From Mycolicibacterium sp. TY81 (GTDB lineage: Bacteria; Actinomycetota; Actinomycetes; Mycobacteriales; Mycobacteriaceae): 64,000 bases of DNA. The notes beneath the pieces were generated by a model. The model was not told the origin of the DNA. It made no database searches and saw nothing but the letters and a program-made list of their open reading frames with translations. Within the stretch, counting starts at the first letter, position 1, and each line of letters starts with the position of its first letter. The stretch lies in the NCBI RefSeq assembly GCF_018326285.1, contig NZ_AP023362.1:3100001-3164000 (forward strand), given 5' to 3'. Below, piece by piece: positions 60,664-64,000 of this stretch. Both the position numbers and the translations under genes were made by a program.

Positions 60664-61323
60664 GTGTCTGCCGGCCACGACTACACCTCCCCTGACCTGG
60701 CACGCAGCGCCCTGGTGCTGATCGACGTGCAGAACGATTTCGTCTCGGGCCCGTCGCAAGTCGACGGCACCGCCGAACGGGTGCCCGCGATGGCCCGGCT
60801 GCTCGCGGCGTTCCGCGCGGCGCACCGGCCGATCGTGCACATCGTGCGTCTGTACGTCCCCGGCGGCAGCGATGCCGACCCCCCACGCCGGGCCGCCATC
60901 GAGTCCGGGAAGCAGATCGCCGCCCCGCACACCGACGGAGCCGCGGTACCCGGGGAACTGCTGGCACATCCCCTCGACTACGACTCGCTACTCGCGGGCG
61001 GCGTCCAGCACGTGGCGGCGGGCGAGGTCGTCATGTTCAAACCACGGTGGTCGGCGTTCTACCGCACGGCGCTGGAAGAGCATCTGCGCGACCTCGGCGT
61101 CAACACTGTCGTGGTGGCCGGCTGCAACCTGCCCAACTGTCCGCGCGCCACCCTGTTCGACGCCTCCGAGCGCGACTTCCGCGCCGCGCTGGTCACCGAC
61201 GCCACCTCGCAGGCGACGCCCGAGCGGCTCGCCGACCTGGCGCTCATCGGCGTCGAGACGCTGACCACCGCCGACGTCGAGCAGGTCTTCCAGGCCGCTG
61301 AAACCTCACAGGAACACCAGTGA
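60664..61323 (+). CDS. Isochorismatase-like cysteine hydrolase
   Basis: 219 residues from a GTG at 60664; the open frame continues upstream but runs into the divergent promoter region. Catalytic triad as expected for the family: D21 in LIDVQNDF, K126 in MFKPRWSAFYRT, and C159 in GCNLPNCPRATLFDAS, with the cis-peptide region before it. Members hydrolyse amides or ethers such as nicotinamide, ureidoacrylate or N-carbamoyl compounds. Its 3' end lies 62 bases before the TauE/SafE gene. Confidence 0.85.
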   Translation: MSAGHDYTSPDLARSALVLIDVQNDFVSGPSQVDGTAERVPAMARLLAAFRAAHRPIVHIVRLYVPGGSDADPPRRAAIESGKQIAAPHTDGAAVPGELLAHPLDYDSLLAGGVQHVAAGEVVMFKPRWSAFYRTALEEHLRDLGVNTVVVAGCNLPNCPRATLFDASERDFRAALVTDATSQATPERLADLALIGVETLTTADVEQVFQAAETSQEHQ

Positions 61324-61385
61324 AGAATTCACGGGGTGAGACCGCACAGTAAGACGCGCCCCTGACCGCCCTCGCGATCACCGCG

Positions 61386-62120
61386 GTGCTACTGGCCGGC
61401 ATCGCCGCGGGAGTGATCAACGCCGTGGTCGGCTCCGGCAGCCTGATCACCTTCCCTGTACTGATGGCCGTCGGTTACCCACCGCTGGTCGCCAACATGT
61501 CGAACTCCGTGGGACTGGTGCCCGGCAACTTCACCGGCGCTTACGGCTACCGGCACGAGCTCGGCGGCCAGGGCCCGCGCATCCTCCGGCTCGGCGTGGT
61601 CTCACTGGCCGGAGCGATAGTCGGTGCGGTGTTGCTGCTCAAACTGCCGCCCGGCGCATTCACCGCGGTCGTACCGTGGTTGATCCTGCTGGCCGGCGCA
61701 CTGGTCCTGGTGCAGCCCGTGTTGCGCCGCGCGCTCGATGCGCGACGCAGCGCGCCGCGGTCCACTGACCATGCCGCGCCGCTGTACGCGGGCGTGTTCG
61801 GGTGTGCGGTGTACGGCGGCTATTTCGGTGCGGCGCAAGGCATCATCATGATGGCCCTGTTCGGATTGTTCGTGTCAGAAGATCTGCAGCGCCTCAACGG
61901 TGTGAAGAACATCTCTGTGGGACTGGTCAATTCGGTCGCGGCCATCATCTTCATCGTCGTCGGCCAGGTGGCGTGGCTACCGGCGCTGCTGCTGGCCGTC
62001 GGTTCGACCATCGGCGGCTACATCGGGGCGAAGATCGGACGCCGCCTGCCCCCCAACGCCTTACGCGCCTGCATCGTCGTGGTCAGTGTCATCGCGTTCA
62101 CCGTCATGATGCTGCGGTAG
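61386..62120 (+). CDS. TauE/SafE-family sulfite/anion exporter
   Basis: 244 residues, 7-8 membrane helices. The family motif AGIAAGVINAVVGSGSLITFPVLMAVGYPP is at the N-terminus, repeated in the second half as Y-G-G-Y-F-G-A-A-Q-G-I-I-M-M-A and L-N-G-V-K-N-I. The first available GTG (61386) leaves a short first helix; a stop at 61350-61352 limits extension to a CTG at 61362, so the true start may be that unusual codon. Exports sulfite, sulfonates or other organic anions. Confidence 0.83.
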   Translation: MLLAGIAAGVINAVVGSGSLITFPVLMAVGYPPLVANMSNSVGLVPGNFTGAYGYRHELGGQGPRILRLGVVSLAGAIVGAVLLLKLPPGAFTAVVPWLILLAGALVLVQPVLRRALDARRSAPRSTDHAAPLYAGVFGCAVYGGYFGAAQGIIMMALFGLFVSEDLQRLNGVKNISVGLVNSVAAIIFIVVGQVAWLPALLLAVGSTIGGYIGAKIGRRLPPNALRACIVVVSVIAFTVMMLR

Positions 62121-62245
62121 CCGGCGCGCCATCGGCCGAATTCGTCACCGCTAACACGCAATAACCGACTTTTGGTATGTCACGATTCGAACGCGCCGGG
62201 CCCAGCTAACGAGCGGATGGGGTGCCGGTGTGTCAGCATGAACCC

Positions 62246-63142
62246 GTGAGGCCAAGCAAAAGCAGAAGCCGCATCAGAAGCCTGACTACGGCCGCAATCC
62301 TGGTGGTACCGCCAGGATTGATCTCCGCGGCCCTACCGCAGACAGCACACGCGGCCGAATGCCCCGACGCCCAGGTCATATTCGCCCGCGGCACCGACGA
62401 AGCGCCCGGACCCGGCGGGGTCGGGACGGCGTTCATCGATTCGCTGCGCACCGCCATCATCCCGAAAACCCTTGACGTGTACGCGGTCGACTATCCCGCG
62501 ACCACCGACTTCCCCACTGCCGTCGACGGAATCCGTGACGCGCGTAGGCAAATCGTGACGACCGCGGCGGCCTGCCCCCGGACCAAGATGGTGCTCGGCG
62601 GGTTCTCACAGGGCGCCGCCGTTGCGGGCTTCGTCACCGCGGGCACCATTCCCGACGGCATCTCCGCCGCCGAAGTGCCGACTCCCATGCCACCCGACGT
62701 CGCGGATCACGTTGCCGCCGTAGCCTTGTTCGGCAAGCCCTCGCCACGGTTCATGCGCGCCATCGGCTCTCCCGCTGTCACGGTCGGCCCGGTCTACCAA
62801 CCCAAAACCACCGATCTCTGTGCCCCCAACGACCTGGTGTGCGACGCGCACGGATCGAGCTTCGACGCCCACAACAGTTACGTGGACAGCGGATTGGTCA
62901 ACCAGGGCGTGAACTTCGCCGTGAGGCAACTGCAGGCGGGGTGGGCGGCCGACGCACTGGCCGGACCCGCGCCGTGGTCATCGACGACGATCCAGGCCGC
63001 CGATCAGGCCGGGCGCGGTCGGCCCGCGCCCGCCGGGACTCCGCCGTCCACCGCGGCGCCGGCCCATATGCCGGCGAGCGCACCGTGGCTCCCGGGACCG
63101 GAGCAGGCCGCGACGGCACCGGACGCAGCGCCGGCCCCGTAG
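62246..63142 (+). CDS. Secreted cutinase family protein
   Basis: 298 residues from the GTG at 62246 (alternative GTG at 62222 adds eight residues). The signal peptide is MRPSKSRSRIRS plus a hydrophobic stretch, cleaved near QTAHA. Catalytic Ser is in GGFSQGA (S121). Asp and His lie in C-A-P-N-D-L-V-C and FDAHNSYVDSG (about D196 and H209), with the two cysteines forming the cutinase disulfide. A Pro/Ala-rich tail of ~50 residues follows the catalytic domain. Hydrolyses extracellular esters such as cutin, lipids or polyesters. Confidence 0.92.
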   Translation: MRPSKSRSRIRSLTTAAILVVPPGLISAALPQTAHAAECPDAQVIFARGTDEAPGPGGVGTAFIDSLRTAIIPKTLDVYAVDYPATTDFPTAVDGIRDARRQIVTTAAACPRTKMVLGGFSQGAAVAGFVTAGTIPDGISAAEVPTPMPPDVADHVAAVALFGKPSPRFMRAIGSPAVTVGPVYQPKTTDLCAPNDLVCDAHGSSFDAHNSYVDSGLVNQGVNFAVRQLQAGWAADALAGPAPWSSTTIQAADQAGRGRPAPAGTPPSTAAPAHMPASAPWLPGPEQAATAPDAAPAP

Positions 63143-63145
63143 CCG

Positions 63146-63895
63146 CTACCGGAACTGCACGCCGCGGCGCCGCACCCACCAATCGGCAAACAGTGTCCCG
63201 GCGATCCACACGCCGACCGCGATACCAAGGTGCACAGCACTTTTGGTGTCGCGGCCGAGGACGGGACCGAAAACATGGGCGACCGCGTTCGGTAGCTTCC
63301 GCCACAATTCCCGGTGCTCGACGCCGCCGACCGGGTCGGCGACGAAATACAGAACGTACGGCAGCACCAGCGACGACAGCCAGAATGCGATCCGGCGCCG
63401 GTCGTGACGCTGGCCCCACCGCTGCACCAACCGCACTTCAGCAACCGGCAGCAATACCGACACCGCGTTGCCGACGCCCAGCCAGGACACGATCGGCACC
63501 GCAACATTCGGGATCGTCACACCGAGCCGGGCCGGAGTCTCCAACCAGACGGTGAGCACCGCGGCAACCACGAGCGTCGGAAGTCCGACGAGAATCAGCA
63601 GCGCCAGGTTCTTCTGCAGCAATATCCGCCATGGAGACACCGATTCGGCCAGCCGCTGCCGGACCCGATCATGGTCGGCGCCAAGCACATTGGTTGTCGT
63701 GGTGTCGGCCAGCACGAACGACGAGAAGTACGTGCCGACCAGGATCACCCAATCGTGGTGATGCCGTCCCCCGGAGGTCAGCGGCTCCACGGCAAGCCAC
63801 AGCAGGGCGAGAACGACGTTGGCCGCCACGCCCAGCAGCCAGGTGCGCGGCGGCGTGAAGGCCCAACGCACTTCCGACCACACTGCGGGCAACAT
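63146..63895 (-). CDS. Multi-pass membrane protein, ABC-exporter permease-like
   Basis: 249 residues with about six hydrophobic segments (WLLGVAANVVLALLWLAVEPL, DWVILVGTYFSSFVLA, LLILVGLPTLVVAAVLTVWL, VPIVSWLGVGNAVSVLLPV, FWLSSLVLPYVLYFVA, LGIAVGVWIAGTLFADWWV). The long loop with RVRQRLAESVSPWRILLQKNL is typical of ABC-2 type permeases. GGAGATGG precedes the ATG at 63895. Convergent with the cutinase gene, three bases between stops. Confidence 0.72.
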   Translation of the reverse strand: MLPAVWSEVRWAFTPPRTWLLGVAANVVLALLWLAVEPLTSGGRHHHDWVILVGTYFSSFVLADTTTTNVLGADHDRVRQRLAESVSPWRILLQKNLALLILVGLPTLVVAAVLTVWLETPARLGVTIPNVAVPIVSWLGVGNAVSVLLPVAEVRLVQRWGQRHDRRRIAFWLSSLVLPYVLYFVADPVGGVEHRELWRKLPNAVAHVFGPVLGRDTKSAVHLGIAVGVWIAGTLFADWWVRRRGVQFR

Positions 63896-63910
63896 CGTCC
63901 ATCTCCACCG

Positions 63911-64000
63911 TCAACGCCCCGTCCGCCGCGGAGCGCGTGCGACGATACCGGCAACAAACGTTGCGGTTCCTGTGAGCGCAGTGCCGCCGACACAGATCCG
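63911..64000 (-). CDS. 3' end of a minus-strand gene continuing beyond the window
   Basis: Reading in from the right edge, one frame stays open for 29 codons (…VGGTALTGTATFVAGIVARA…) and ends with TGA at 63911-63913, 15 bases before the permease-like start. The sequence looks like a hydrophobic helix followed by a basic tail. It may be the upstream partner of the permease-like gene. Short, so uncertain. Confidence 0.38.
   Translation of the reverse strand, partial: RICVGGTALTGTATFVAGIVARAPRRTGR

Overview
The window is high-GC actinobacterial DNA and looks like the chromosome of an environmental, probably fast-growing Mycobacterium/Mycolicibacterium. The evidence is the gene repertoire: KshA-like and KstD-like steroid enzymes, paired FadE-type acyl-CoA dehydrogenases, an EthA-like monooxygenase, a FadE5-like dehydrogenase, a GH16 glucanase closely resembling M. 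tuberculosis Rv0315, a secreted cutinase, small secreted proteins ending their signal peptide in AHA-D, frequent GTG starts and many 1-4 base gene overlaps. No tool-based search was possible; assignments rest on motifs, length and context.

Bases 1-26 kb form a catabolic region that resembles steroid (sterol or bile-acid type) degradation. It starts with a partial KshB-like reductase and an HsaA-like flavin hydroxylase, followed by what looks like the first 24 codons of a lost extradiol dioxygenase. An IclR regulator, an Old Yellow Enzyme homologue and an A/B-barrel protein follow. A Baeyer-Villiger monooxygenase/SDR pair on the minus strand diverges from a long plus-strand operon (8980-20439): acyl-CoA ligase, alcohol dehydrogenase, aldehyde dehydrogenase, enoyl-CoA hydratase, two acyl-CoA dehydrogenase subunits, an NTF2-like protein, two SDRs, an esterase and an unknown protein with a possible HxD...H metal site. 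After a divergent TetR gene with a palindromic operator come KshA with a tiny four-cysteine partner, a KstD-like dehydrogenase, a PadR regulator and a thioesterase. Together these could activate a ring-containing acid with CoA, beta-oxidise its side chain and open the rings.

Bases 27.2-32 kb are an accessory island of small unknown genes: two tandem paralogues, a 53-residue gene missed by simple ORF calling, a frameshifted pseudogene beside a perfect 14-bp hairpin, a leucine-rich-repeat protein and an Imm51-type immunity protein. This is the part most likely to hold an undescribed system, possibly orphan polymorphic-toxin immunity.

Bases 32-47.5 kb hold three regulator-headed units: TetR with a P1-family aminopeptidase and an APC permease; TetR with a phosphotransferase-fold protein and a lipocalin-like protein; and a thiolase-like protein without the usual nucleophilic cysteine, divergent from an acyl-CoA dehydrogenase pair, a double CaiB/BaiF CoA-transferase and a LysR regulator. 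An IS256-family element lies at 47.6-49.0 kb.

Bases 49-64 kb contain a minus-strand EthA-like monooxygenase/hydrolase/alcohol dehydrogenase set, an EamA transporter, a quinone oxidoreductase, a CocE-type hydrolase, a FadE5-like dehydrogenase and an aldehyde dehydrogenase. The last two are each followed by a member of the same long-hairpin family. An isochorismatase-like hydrolase, a TauE/SafE permease, a cutinase and a membrane protein complete the window. I saw no rRNA, tRNA or CRISPR array.
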